Below are positions 6,002 through 14,828 of a stretch of 34,806 nucleotides of DNA, in pieces (position 1 is the first letter of the stretch; every line of letters begins with the position of its first letter). A program made the position numbers and the translations under genes. This DNA is from an uncultured Azonexus sp. (lineage in GTDB: Bacteria; Pseudomonadota; Gammaproteobacteria; Burkholderiales; Rhodocyclaceae). The notes below the pieces were generated by a model. That model was not told where the DNA came from. It made no database searches and worked only from the letters and a program-made list of their open reading frames with translations. The DNA is taken from positions 1-34,806 of the forward strand of contig CALJZP010000201.1 of assembly GCA_937983545.1 (NCBI GenBank). Reading direction: 5' to 3'.

Positions 6002-8707
6002 TTAAAAAGTGTCAAAGTCAGGAAGGATTTGCGGTGCTGTCGCCTCAGGCAGCGAATCGCGGGAAGGGATGGAAGGTGATGACCTGTCTTCCGCCATGGA
6101 TGGGGCGGTACTCGATGTTTCCTTGGTGAGGCTGAATTTTTTCAGGGGAGCAACGGGGTTGATGCTGCCAACTTGCAACGTGTTGTAGAGCGATTTGTTT
6201 TCTTGCTGGCGTTCAAGCGCCTCGGCCAAAGCGCCCTCCGGCGTGAACACCTGCATAAACTCCCGCAGACGCTGGCTGGCGCGCTCATCGTCGCCGGCAT
6301 TACCACTGCGGTGGGTGTATTCCTCGGTCAGGGCGCGCCGTTCGAGTTCGGTCAGTTGGCCCAGGCCGAGTAGATTGCGGCAGGTCGCGTGGAGCCAGCG
6401 GTCCTTATGGCGGACGTATACCGACGAGGCATCCCAAGGGTCATAGCGGACGGGCAGACTTTGGCCTGCTATACGAGGGTCGTGGAATTCCGGGTGCCAG
6501 TACAACTGGTCATTCACCTTGACCCCGCGTTGGCGGTTGACGAGGCGAACTCCAGCGCGGTCGACTGGCGGGCATGTCGCAATCAGAAAATCCTGGTTGA
6601 AGAGAATCTGCCGCTGTGGCCGAGCGCCGCTTTCCTTCAGACCGCGCTGAAATGCTTCTCGGGGGCTGCAATCCAAGGCCGGATGACGCTCGTTGTCGTA
6701 AAACTCCGTCGCCCAGAATTCGAGACCAAAGTACGTCGCTTCCAGCGTCCATTCCGCAAAATTAGCCGGCAGATGCTTGCCGGTCACCATGCGTACGTTC
6801 TTGGTGGCTTTCGTGTTGCCAGACAAGTTATGGACGTATTCGCTGTGCGCCCGCCCGAACATGCGTTCGAGGACCGCACCGTGCCGCGGCTGACCGGCTG
6901 GCCGGAAACGCAGATGCACCCCCATCGCCTGGAGGAGGGTCTCAAACGCCGATGACATAAAATCACGGCCATTATCAACGACGATGAACTCAGGCAGCCG
7001 TTCGAAGCGGCGAACCATATCGCGTATCACCATCATCACTGAGTGATAGCACGGGGGGTCGAAGGTCAGGTACATCGCCACGATGCGGCGCGACCAGGCA
7101 TCGACGGCCAGAGTGAGCCAGGGGCGCCCCAAGGGTTTGCCGGTACGACTGGAGACTACCTCCAGGTCGAGCTGGGTATGGTCGATATGCACATACTGGA
7201 ACGGGCGACTGCCATGGACCGGGGTGTCGACGTAGAGCACATCAACAAACTCGCTCATTTGGTAGGCCATGCGTTTGCCATGGCGAACGCGCAGGTCGTG
7301 GGTAGTTTCTTCGGCTTTGATGCGGGCGATGAGGGTCGGGTAAGACGGTACCTTGATGCCTGCTTCATCACAGGCTGCCTTGAGTTTCCGGTAGCACGCC
7401 TTGTAGTTAATGGCCTTATGGCTGCGCCAGTGAGTCTCGATGACGCTTTGAAGAATTTCCTCCTGCTGTTCTGTCAGTCGTGCTGTGCGATTGCCCCGGG
7501 CATCGGTATGCGGTACTAGGGCCAGCACCTCATGGCCGCCATTAAGCAATACAGCGTTCTGGCGTGCCAGCCAGCGTCGCACCGTACGGTCGCAAACGAT
7601 GGCTGGGGGGGTATCAGATTGCAGTATGGCTCGGCGCTGCAACGCTATGTCCAGTTGTGCCTGGTCATAGCGAGCCAGGTCCAGTTTGGCCCTACCAGTT
7701 TCAGTCACTGGCGCAATCCGCTTATGCCTGAGCGCATCGGATAGCCAATCGCGGCTCAGTGTTACGGGTGAGCCACTGCGGCGGGTACAAACGACTTCCG
7801 ATTCACCGACCAGCGAAATGGTCAGCTCCTGGGATTCGTACTCGAAGCGAGTTCCCTCGGCAATGTCGAGGACGAAATGCTCCTGTCCAGGGAGTGTGGC
7901 CGGGGCAACCTCTCCCGCCATGAAATCGCGTACCGTTGTATCGCGGTACAGTCGGCAGCGTCTTGGTTCCATCAGTTTTTCTCGGTCGAGGTCGGCGACA
8001 ACCTGATGGTCTGCGACGGCCTTGAGCAGAACGTCAGCCGAAAAACCATAAGGCTCGGCCATCAACTCGGCGAGATAGCAGGCACCATGTTGGGCAAGTA
8101 CCGCAGCTAGTCGCTTCAAATCGCTTTCAGGGCAGGGCTCAGCGCCTGGATGGAAATAGTCCGCGAGATGCAGGAGGTTCTCGACACGGCGACGAGGAAT
8201 GGCTTCGTCACTGTAGATACGGTAGCGGATTCCCAGGTCAGCCAACTGTCGTTCAATTTGGGGCGATGACCACTGCCCGTCCAAATCCTTGATATAGCGG
8301 TAGGGGTATCGCTCGGCAAGGCGAGCCAGCTTCGGTGCGGACTTCCATTCTTCGAGTGTGAAACCGTCCTCTCGAATGACCAGAAAGTCCGGAAAGTGGT
8401 GGATGTTCCGAATCTCCCCGGTGGCAGAGTCCACAAGTTCCAGCTTCAATTCACAGGGCTGGGCGTAATACTCAATGACTTGGTTGTCGAATTCATGGTC
8501 GACGGCGGCAGCAAACTCAATATGCCGGCTCTCCGTGCGGATTTCACACCCCATCTTACGGCTCGCCATTAGGGTAATGACATTGCCGCCACGGGATTTG
8601 ACCTCGCGTACCGGTGCCAGGGTGCGTGCCTTCAAAATGAGTTCGCGCCCGGCACGGGGGGTGCCGAGGTGTTCGAAGAGTTCGGTAATCTGTTCCTTGT
8701 CCAACAT
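6002..8707 (-). CDS. tnsAB: TnsA-TnsB fusion transposase
   Basis: About 901 aa from the ATG at 8707 (MLDKEQITEL); an in-frame ATG at 8752 would add 15 residues inside the promoter region. Residues 1-170 are a TnsA-type restriction-like endonuclease, which cuts the 5' transposon ends: catalytic pattern E59 (TESRHIEF), D107 (FPDFLV), E120-x-K122 (EEWK), then the conserved RYPYRYI and IRYRIYSDE segments. A helix-turn-helix region lies at ~350-390. The DDE integrase core follows, with Asp in YVHIDHTQLD, Asp in FIVVDNGRDF and Glu in GAVLERMFG. A Mu-type beta-barrel comes next (VNRQRGVKVNDQLYW, WDASSVYV), and then a basic/proline-serine tail likely to contact TnsC. Separate in Tn7, the two subunits are one polypeptide here. 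It forms an operon with the tnsC-like gene. All catalytic residues are present. Confidence 0.9.
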   Translation of the reverse strand: MLDKEQITELFEHLGTPRAGRELILKARTLAPVREVKSRGGNVITLMASRKMGCEIRTESRHIEFAAAVDHEFDNQVIEYYAQPCELKLELVDSATGEIRNIHHFPDFLVIREDGFTLEEWKSAPKLARLAERYPYRYIKDLDGQWSSPQIERQLADLGIRYRIYSDEAIPRRRVENLLHLADYFHPGAEPCPESDLKRLAAVLAQHGACYLAELMAEPYGFSADVLLKAVADHQVVADLDREKLMEPRRCRLYRDTTVRDFMAGEVAPATLPGQEHFVLDIAEGTRFEYESQELTISLVGESEVVCTRRSGSPVTLSRDWLSDALRHKRIAPVTETGRAKLDLARYDQAQLDIALQRRAILQSDTPPAIVCDRTVRRWLARQNAVLLNGGHEVLALVPHTDARGNRTARLTEQQEEILQSVIETHWRSHKAINYKACYRKLKAACDEAGIKVPSYPTLIARIKAEETTHDLRVRHGKRMAYQMSEFVDVLYVDTPVHGSRPFQYVHIDHTQLDLEVVSSRTGKPLGRPWLTLAVDAWSRRIVAMYLTFDPPCYHSVMMVIRDMVRRFERLPEFIVVDNGRDFMSSAFETLLQAMGVHLRFRPAGQPRHGAVLERMFGRAHSEYVHNLSGNTKATKNVRMVTGKHLPANFAEWTLEATYFGLEFWATEFYDNERHPALDCSPREAFQRGLKESGARPQRQILFNQDFLIATCPPVDRAGVRLVNRQRGVKVNDQLYWHPEFHDPRIAGQSLPVRYDPWDASSVYVRHKDRWLHATCRNLLGLGQLTELERRALTEEYTHRSGNAGDDERASQRLREFMQVFTPEGALAEALERQQENKSLYNTLQVGSINPVAPLKKFSLTKETSSTAPSMAEDRSSPSIPSRDSLPEATAPQILPDFDTF

Positions 8708-8758
8708 CGCTGACCTACAAAAGCTGCTGATGTGAACGTGTAGGAACCTCACCTACGC

Positions 8759-8788
8759 TAAAATGACGGTTCGGTCGTATATGACCGA
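8759..8788 (+). promoter_or_regulatory. Promoter and palindromic operator between tnsAB and the DUF6471 gene
   Basis: TAAAAT (8759-8764) resembles a -10 for rightward transcription, without a clear -35. Just downstream TCGGTC (8771-8776) and GACCGA (8783-8788) form a perfect 6-bp inverted repeat around GTATAT, placed where a repressor would block transcription start. Upstream, GTAGG and CCTAC form a second short inverted repeat (8740-8755), with another CCTAC near 8714. The divergent arrangement suggests joint control of both genes. Experimental support is absent. Confidence 0.45.
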
Positions 8789-8831
8789 TTTCGGAGTTTT
8801 TCCCCTCTGCCTTACGGAGGCACTGATTCTG

Positions 8832-9143
8832 ATGCGCCAACCGACATCGCCCGAAAGTATAGTGACTGGACCACTGAAACTGCGTCCGGAGGTTGCCTAC
8901 ACTCCCTGGGAAGACCGCGCCAAGGAATTGTTGGTGGCGGAGATGGAGTATAGGAAGCTTGGCTACAAGGAGTTGGCTCGTCTCCTGGAGCCGTACGGCA
9001 TCGACGAAACGCCAGACCAGATTAACCGCAAGGTCAACCGGAAGCGATTTTCCGCCGCATTCATGCTGGCTTGCCTGGCGGCGATGGGGGTGGCTGCAGT
9101 TAAGGTGCCGGCACAATTGGGGGCGCCGAAGGTGCACAAATAG
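8832..9143 (+). CDS. DUF6471-like small protein, possible regulator of the transposition module
   Basis: About 103 aa from ATG 8832 (MRQPTSPES), with GGAGG at 8816-8820. An upstream ATG at 8763 would place the palindrome inside the gene and is less likely. The core (ELLVAEMEYRKLGYKELARLLEPYGIDETPDQINRKVNRKRFSAAFMLACLAAMGV) matches the pattern of DUF6471 proteins, a short all-helical fold with a Cro-like look (KELARLL ... INRKVNRKRF). It lies divergent to tnsAB across a palindrome. Small genes of this kind often accompany transposition or integration modules, so a role as repressor or accessory DNA-binding factor is plausible but unproven. Confidence 0.65.
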   Translation: MRQPTSPESIVTGPLKLRPEVAYTPWEDRAKELLVAEMEYRKLGYKELARLLEPYGIDETPDQINRKVNRKRFSAAFMLACLAAMGVAAVKVPAQLGAPKVHK

Positions 9144-9493
9144 CGAAATCCGGCTAGCCGAATTTGCTGGTGCACGCCAGCCTGATAAATGCCTATGTTC
9201 TTTTTTCTGCATTGTTCCCACCATCTTGTCCGTTCACAAAATGGGGGGGCTGCCGATTGTCTCTGTGACAATTCGGGTGCAGAAAGCACAGCAAAAATCA
9301 TGTTGGCTCAACAGCCTGCATGAAAGTTATAGCAAAGTAGGTTGTCAAGCAAGGCTGGAGAACGGGATTGGTTTCTGGGTTGATGCCAAGCAGTGATGGG
9401 TAAAGCGTCGCCTAGGCTGAATTTGGTTCGTGGTTTCCCGCTCTGTTTGGGATAATGCCCACGGTCTACAAAAGAAAAGCTCAAGGTTCTGCG
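9144..9493. other. Gene-free stretch with short inverted repeat, possible transposon-end region
   Basis: I see no credible gene here. ATTGTC (9256-9261) and GACAAT (9267-9272) form a 6-bp inverted repeat, and TTGTC occurs again near 9223 and 9343. The region lies between the tns module and the helicase operon and must contain the helicase promoter. It could hold transposase binding sites, since Tn7 sites also carry a GACAA core, but no second end was found to match. Confidence 0.3.
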
Positions 9494-12400
9494 ATGGATG
9501 TATTTGAATTTCGTACCAAGCTGGTATCCGAATATGCGGCTTTTACCCGAAGCTTCACTCGCATCCAGGCCCCAGACATTAAGGCTTTTGTCGACGAGGC
9601 CTACAACTCCGGACGTTATTGGCCTGCTCCCCTTGTTCAGGTCAATCCCAATTTCAAGACAGGCGCCACGGTCGAAACGCTAGTCCAGCAGGGTGGCTTG
9701 CATGCTGAGTGCAGCCGCATCTTCCGAGCTGGCAAATCCACTTCCAGCGCAGGCGTCTCGCTAAGCCTATTCAAACACCAGGAAGAAGCCATCAGCTTCG
9801 CCCAAGGCGGCGAAAGCTACGTTCTGACCACCGGGACGGGTTCAGGTAAGTCACTGGCTTATTTCATACCGGTAGTTGACGCCATTCTCAAGGCGAAGGC
9901 TGCTGACCCCGCACCACAGACTCGAGCCATTGTCATCTACCCAATGAACGCCTTGGCCAATAGCCAGCTCGAAGAACTTGGCAAATTCCTGGCGGACTAC
10001 GGTGACCATAAGCCGGTGACCTATGGCCGTTATACCGGCCAGGAGGATGAAGAAGAGCGCCAGCGCCTCGCATCCAATCCGCCAGACATCTTGCTGACCA
10101 ACTTCATGATGCTTGAACTCCTGATGACTCGTCAGGACGATAAAGACAAAGCTGTCATCCGTAATGCCAAGGGATTGCGTTTCCTGGTCTTGGACGAGCT
10201 GCACACCTATCGGGGGCGACAAGGGGCGGATGTGGCATTGCTGGTCCGGCGCGTTCGTGAGGCATTGGCCGACAAGCTCCAGTGCATAGGCACCTCGGCC
10301 ACCATGGCAACCGAGGGTAGTGAGCAGGAGAAAAACACCAAGGTCGCTGAAGTGGCCAGCCGCTTGTTCGGCGTACCTCTGACGGCCGCTAACGTCATTA
10401 CCGAAACCCTTCAGCGCGTTACACCGGAAGACCTGTTGGTGGACCATATCCGGTCACAATTGGGTCAAGCGATTCGTGCGGGACTCCCTTCGGGTGCATC
10501 GTTCTTGGAGTTGGCTCGCCATCCTCTGGCTATCTGGGTAGAGCTCACGCTGGGTTTGACACGCAATGAAGGCAAGTGGCGCCGAGCTCAGCCGATTACG
10601 CTGGAGGCAGCTGCCGACCAGCTGGCAGCAGACAGCGGTGTCGAGGTTGAAGTGGCCAAGCAGGTGCTGGCAGATTTTCTGTTACTTGCCTACCGCACGA
10701 CCGATAAACCCGCTGAAGAGGGTGGCCGGAGCCTCTTCGCCTTCAAGCTGCACCAATTTATCTCGGGCGGTAGCAAGGTCTACGGCTCGCTGGAACCGGA
10801 AGGCAAACGCTACCTGACGCTGGAAGGGAGCCAGTTTGTTCCGGGCGACCGGTCCCGCCGCCTCTATGCACTGCATTTCTGTCGTGAGTGTGGGCAAGAA
10901 TATGTTCCCGTCTGGGATGAAAACTCCGCAAGCGGCCGCACCTTCAGTCCGCGCAATATCGAAGAGCGCAACCACGACGACGAAGACATCAAGAGCGGCT
11001 ACTACATGCCGGATACCAGCGGTATCTGGGAGGACACCCTCGACCGTTATCCGGAGACGTGGCTCGAGCAACGTCAGAATGGCGACCTAAAGCTGAAATC
11101 CAACTATAAAAAGCGCCAGCCGTATCACGTCAGGCTCAATGCCGAAGGGGTGCATACTGCCGATGGCACGCCGGGCTGGTACATTCCGGGCAGCTTCGGC
11201 TTCTGCCTACGCTGTGGCGTTGTGCATCAGACGGCCGGCAAGGAGTCTTTGCGACTGACCGGGCTTTCCGGCGAGGGGCGTAGTTCCGCCACGACCATGC
11301 TGACCCTCTCGGCCTTGCGCTATCTCTACGAAGAGGATGAGCAGCTCAAGGCGGAAGCCAAGAAGGTTCTCGGGTTTACAGACAACCGCCAGGATGCGGC
11401 CCTTCAGGTCGGCCATTTCAACGATTTCCTTCAGGTTCTTCTGCAACGCGCAGCCCTGCTGGCGGCAGTGCAGAAAGCCGGCGGTAGCTTGACCGAGGCA
11501 GAGGTATCTGACGCGGTCTTTAAATCCCTTGGGTTCGACCGAGACGACCCCGGTGTGCGCGCCGAGTACATGCAGGACCCCGACATCAAGGGCAATGCCC
11601 GTCGCCAGGTGCAGGACATCATGCGCGCTATTCTGGGCTACAGGGTGTATTTCGACCTGCGCCGCGGGTGGCGTTTCAACAACCCGAACCTTGAGCAACT
11701 CGGCCTCGTTCATATCGAATATCAGGACCTCGACGACCTGGTGTCCGACAAGGAATCCTGGGCCGATGCGCCGCTGATTCTGCTGGCCGCCTCGCCTGAT
11801 GTTCGCAAGCGTCTGCTCATCAAGCTTTTTGATGCCATGCGACAAGGGCTTTGCCTGGCCTCCCGCTTCCTTGACCGCACGGAATTGGACCGCCTCAAGA
11901 CGTCCAGCTATGCGAACCTGCGCGAACCTTGGGGCTTTACCGAGGACGAAAACCCCATTTCCTCCAACTGGTTCATCACCACCGGCAAGCCGCGCGATGA
12001 GGACCGTCGCAACGTCGATTATCTTGTGTCGGGTAGTGCCCGCTCCAAGCTCGGCAAGGACATCAAGAAGAGCAGTGTCTGGCGGGAATTGGATGGCAGC
12101 GACAACCCCCACGCCGCCAAAATCAAGGACGAGCATTACGAGGAAATCGTCCGAGCACTGCTCAAGGCCGCTAAATCTTATGGCCTGGTCGTGGCCGAGG
12201 AAACAGAATTCGGCATGACTGGGTATCAGTTGAACGGTACCAGCCTACTTTGGACCGTTGGGGACGGGCAAAGCAAACGAGGCGCTGATGACAACGCCTT
12301 CTTCCGCAGTCTCTACGGCAATATCGCCGGCTTGCTCGCCAATCCAGTTCATCGTCTCTACGACTTCGAGGCTCGGGAACATACAGCGCAGGTCGAGCAA

Positions 12401-14800
12401 GACGACCGCCTGGAGCGCGAGGCCCGTTTCCGCTTCACGCCAAAAGACAAGGCCGACTGGCTGACTGCGAAAGGCAAGCCCTTGGAGTGGCTGCCGGTGC
12501 TGTTCTGCTCGCCGACGATGGAGCTCGGGGTCGACATCTCGTCGCTCAATACGGTCTATCTGCGCAACGTCCCGCCGACGCCGGCCAACTATGCCCAGCG
12601 CAGTGGTCGTGCCGGTCGTGCCGGGCAGCCAGCGCTGGTCATTACCTATTGTGCTGCCCAGTCGCCGCATGACCAGTATTTCTTCCGTGACCCAGTACGA
12701 ATGGTTCATGGCCAAGTGAATCCGCCCACCCTAGACCTGGCGAACCGCGAACTTATCCAGAGCCACCTGCATGCGGTCTGGCTGGCGGAGACGGGGAAGA
12801 AACTTGATAACAGCGTGCGTGGCCTGCTCGATATGAACGACCCGGCAGCACCGTTGACCGACGAGTACAAACAGCAGATGGATGCCGATGCGCCCCAGAA
12901 GCGGGCACATGTCCGAGGGCTGCGTATCTTGTCAATGCTGTCCGGGGAACTGACTCCACAGAAAGCGCCTTGGTACACAGAGCACTTTGCCGAGCAGGTC
13001 TTCCGCCAGGCATTTACCTCCTTCGACAAGGCGCTCGACCGCTGGCGCGACCTCTTCGCCGCCACCAAGCGACAGATGGAAATCAACCAGAAGGTGATGA
13101 ACAACCCTGCGGCCAGCGAACGTGACCGACGCGATGCCAAGCAGCGCCACGACGAGGCCTTTAGGCAACAGTCGCTACTCCTCCAGGAATCTGGCTCGGC
13201 CAATTCGGATTTCTATACCTATCGCTACCTGGCCAGCCAGGGTTTCCTACCCGGCTACAATTTCCCACGCCTGCCACTCATGGCTTACATCCCGGCGCGC
13301 AAGGGCAAGATTGGCCGCGAGAACTTCCTTTCCCGTCCGCGGTTCCTGGCGCTGTCGGAGTTCGGCCCCTACAGCCTCATCTATCACGAGGGTAGCCAGT
13401 ATCGGGTCACCCGCGCCATGCTCTCAGTCGGCTCTGATGACCAGGTATCCATTGGCGCCAAGCTCACGACCGATGTGGCGCGCATCTGCCCGGTTTGTGG
13501 CTATGGCCATTTCCGCAATCAGCGGGATGCCGACCGCTGTGTCTCCTGTAATGCGACACTGGCCGATGCCGTGGCCGTGCAGAACCTCTACCGTATCGAG
13601 AACGTCTCCACCAAGCGGGCGGAACGCATCACCGCCAATGAGGAAGAGCGGGTGCGCCAAGGCTATGAGATGCAGACCACCATTCAGTTCGGCGAGCAGG
13701 ATGGCAAGCTCCAGGTGATGCATGCGCTCCTGAAGGACGGCGACACCCCGATGCTGGAATTGCAATATGGCTCAGCGGCCACCGTCTGGCGCATGAATCT
13801 GGGTTGGCGGCGCCGTAAGGAAAAGAGCCTGCTCGGTTTCATGATTAACCCGGTGACTGGCCATTGGATGGGCGGTGCCGAGGAAGCCGGGGAGCCGGAC
13901 CCAGAAACGCCACCCGACAAGACACCGCCGCAGCGCATCGTTCCCTACGTCGAGGACCGGCGCAACGTCCTTATCGTGCGCCCGCTCGAAGAGTTGGACA
14001 TCAAGACCATGGCCACCTTGCAATACGCACTGAAGCGAGGCATTGAGGCGGTATATCAGCTCGAGGAGAGCGAATTGATGGCCGAGCCGCTCCCCAAGGC
14101 TGACCTGCGTCGTGCCATCCTGTTCTACGAGTCGGCTGAGGGCGGCGCAGGGGTGCTTACCCGCATTGCAACGGAACCGGACGCGCTCGCCCAGGTCGCC
14201 GCGGAAGCGCTGGCTATCATGCATTACCAGCGGCCAGCCAATGGGCATTGGGAGCAAGCGAACCTAACTGATGACCTGGGTCCGAATGGCCAGCCCATCT
14301 GCGAGGCCGGCTGCTACAAATGCCTGCTCTCGTACTACAACCAGCCGGACCACCTTCACATCGACCGCCAGGATGCGGACAACGAAGGCAAGGCGCTGGA
14401 TATTCTTTGTCAACTGACACGTTCCCACGGCGAGGTTGGCAGCTTTGGCCGTACTCCGGAGCAGCAGAAGGGCGAACTCCAACGCATTGCTGGCAGTTCG
14501 TTGGAGCAAGCCTGGCTGGATTTCGTGCAGGCCAACGGCTATCGCGCGCCCGATTCAGGGCAGCACACGATTGAACGCTGCCAGACAACCGCCGATTTTT
14601 ACTACGCCGACTGGAAGGCTGCCATATTCATTGATGGCCCCCACCATGAAGCGCCAGCGCAGGCTGGCAAGGACCAATCCATCAATGCATGCCTGGAAGC
14701 TGGCGGCTATTACGTCGTGCGCTTCCCCAAGGAAAAAGATGTCTGGCCAGCAATCTTCGAAGCGCACGCAGATTTATTCGGAGCTGGTAGGTCACTCTGA
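9494..14800 (+). CDS. Giant DEAD/DEAH-box helicase with DUF1998 and C-terminal Vsr/DUF559-like nuclease
   Basis: About 1768 aa from ATG 9494 (MDVFEFRTKL), which fits the usual start of this family better than ATG 9455. In order: Walker A TGTGSGKS (113-120); DEAH-type box DELH (234-237), then motif III GTSATMA; two zinc-knuckle halves HFCRECGQEY (~465) and FCLRCGVV (~575); the second RecA lobe with ELGVDISSLN and QRSGRAGRAG (~1035-1045); a zinc ribbon CPVCGYGHF...CVSCNATL (~1335); a DUF1998/MZB region with FYESAEGGAGVL and CEAGCYKCLLSYYNQPDH (~1545-1615). The C-terminal 100 residues (SSLEQAWLDFV...TADFYYADWKAAIFIDGPHHE) match a Vsr/DUF559-like PD-(D/E)XK nuclease. Such helicases occur in defence systems (DISARM DrmA/DrmB, Druantia DruE). 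It leads a four-gene operon. The exact system type is not certain. Confidence 0.88.
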   Translation: MDVFEFRTKLVSEYAAFTRSFTRIQAPDIKAFVDEAYNSGRYWPAPLVQVNPNFKTGATVETLVQQGGLHAECSRIFRAGKSTSSAGVSLSLFKHQEEAISFAQGGESYVLTTGTGSGKSLAYFIPVVDAILKAKAADPAPQTRAIVIYPMNALANSQLEELGKFLADYGDHKPVTYGRYTGQEDEEERQRLASNPPDILLTNFMMLELLMTRQDDKDKAVIRNAKGLRFLVLDELHTYRGRQGADVALLVRRVREALADKLQCIGTSATMATEGSEQEKNTKVAEVASRLFGVPLTAANVITETLQRVTPEDLLVDHIRSQLGQAIRAGLPSGASFLELARHPLAIWVELTLGLTRNEGKWRRAQPITLEAAADQLAADSGVEVEVAKQVLADFLLLAYRTTDKPAEEGGRSLFAFKLHQFISGGSKVYGSLEPEGKRYLTLEGSQFVPGDRSRRLYALHFCRECGQEYVPVWDENSASGRTFSPRNIEERNHDDEDIKSGYYMPDTSGIWEDTLDRYPETWLEQRQNGDLKLKSNYKKRQPYHVRLNAEGVHTADGTPGWYIPGSFGFCLRCGVVHQTAGKESLRLTGLSGEGRSSATTMLTLSALRYLYEEDEQLKAEAKKVLGFTDNRQDAALQVGHFNDFLQVLLQRAALLAAVQKAGGSLTEAEVSDAVFKSLGFDRDDPGVRAEYMQDPDIKGNARRQVQDIMRAILGYRVYFDLRRGWRFNNPNLEQLGLVHIEYQDLDDLVSDKESWADAPLILLAASPDVRKRLLIKLFDAMRQGLCLASRFLDRTELDRLKTSSYANLREPWGFTEDENPISSNWFITTGKPRDEDRRNVDYLVSGSARSKLGKDIKKSSVWRELDGSDNPHAAKIKDEHYEEIVRALLKAAKSYGLVVAEETEFGMTGYQLNGTSLLWTVGDGQSKRGADDNAFFRSLYGNIAGLLANPVHRLYDFEAREHTAQVEQDDRLEREARFRFTPKDKADWLTAKGKPLEWLPVLFCSPTMELGVDISSLNTVYLRNVPPTPANYAQRSGRAGRAGQPALVITYCAAQSPHDQYFFRDPVRMVHGQVNPPTLDLANRELIQSHLHAVWLAETGKKLDNSVRGLLDMNDPAAPLTDEYKQQMDADAPQKRAHVRGLRILSMLSGELTPQKAPWYTEHFAEQVFRQAFTSFDKALDRWRDLFAATKRQMEINQKVMNNPAASERDRRDAKQRHDEAFRQQSLLLQESGSANSDFYTYRYLASQGFLPGYNFPRLPLMAYIPARKGKIGRENFLSRPRFLALSEFGPYSLIYHEGSQYRVTRAMLSVGSDDQVSIGAKLTTDVARICPVCGYGHFRNQRDADRCVSCNATLADAVAVQNLYRIENVSTKRAERITANEEERVRQGYEMQTTIQFGEQDGKLQVMHALLKDGDTPMLELQYGSAATVWRMNLGWRRRKEKSLLGFMINPVTGHWMGGAEEAGEPDPETPPDKTPPQRIVPYVEDRRNVLIVRPLEELDIKTMATLQYALKRGIEAVYQLEESELMAEPLPKADLRRAILFYESAEGGAGVLTRIATEPDALAQVAAEALAIMHYQRPANGHWEQANLTDDLGPNGQPICEAGCYKCLLSYYNQPDHLHIDRQDADNEGKALDILCQLTRSHGEVGSFGRTPEQQKGELQRIAGSSLEQAWLDFVQANGYRAPDSGQHTIERCQTTADFYYADWKAAIFIDGPHHEAPAQAGKDQSINACLEAGGYYVVRFPKEKDVWPAIFEAHADLFGAGRSL

Positions 14801-14828
14801 TGCAATAAACCAGCAAGGGTAATGGCAA

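Noticed and set aside
8763-8831. Upstream ATG extending the DUF6471 gene by 23 codons
   Set aside because: It would place the -10 and the palindrome at or inside the coding region; ATG 8832 has GGAGG upstream and starts nearer the conserved core.
4722-9143. CRISPR-associated transposon
   Set aside because: There is no cas gene and no repeat-spacer array anywhere in the window.
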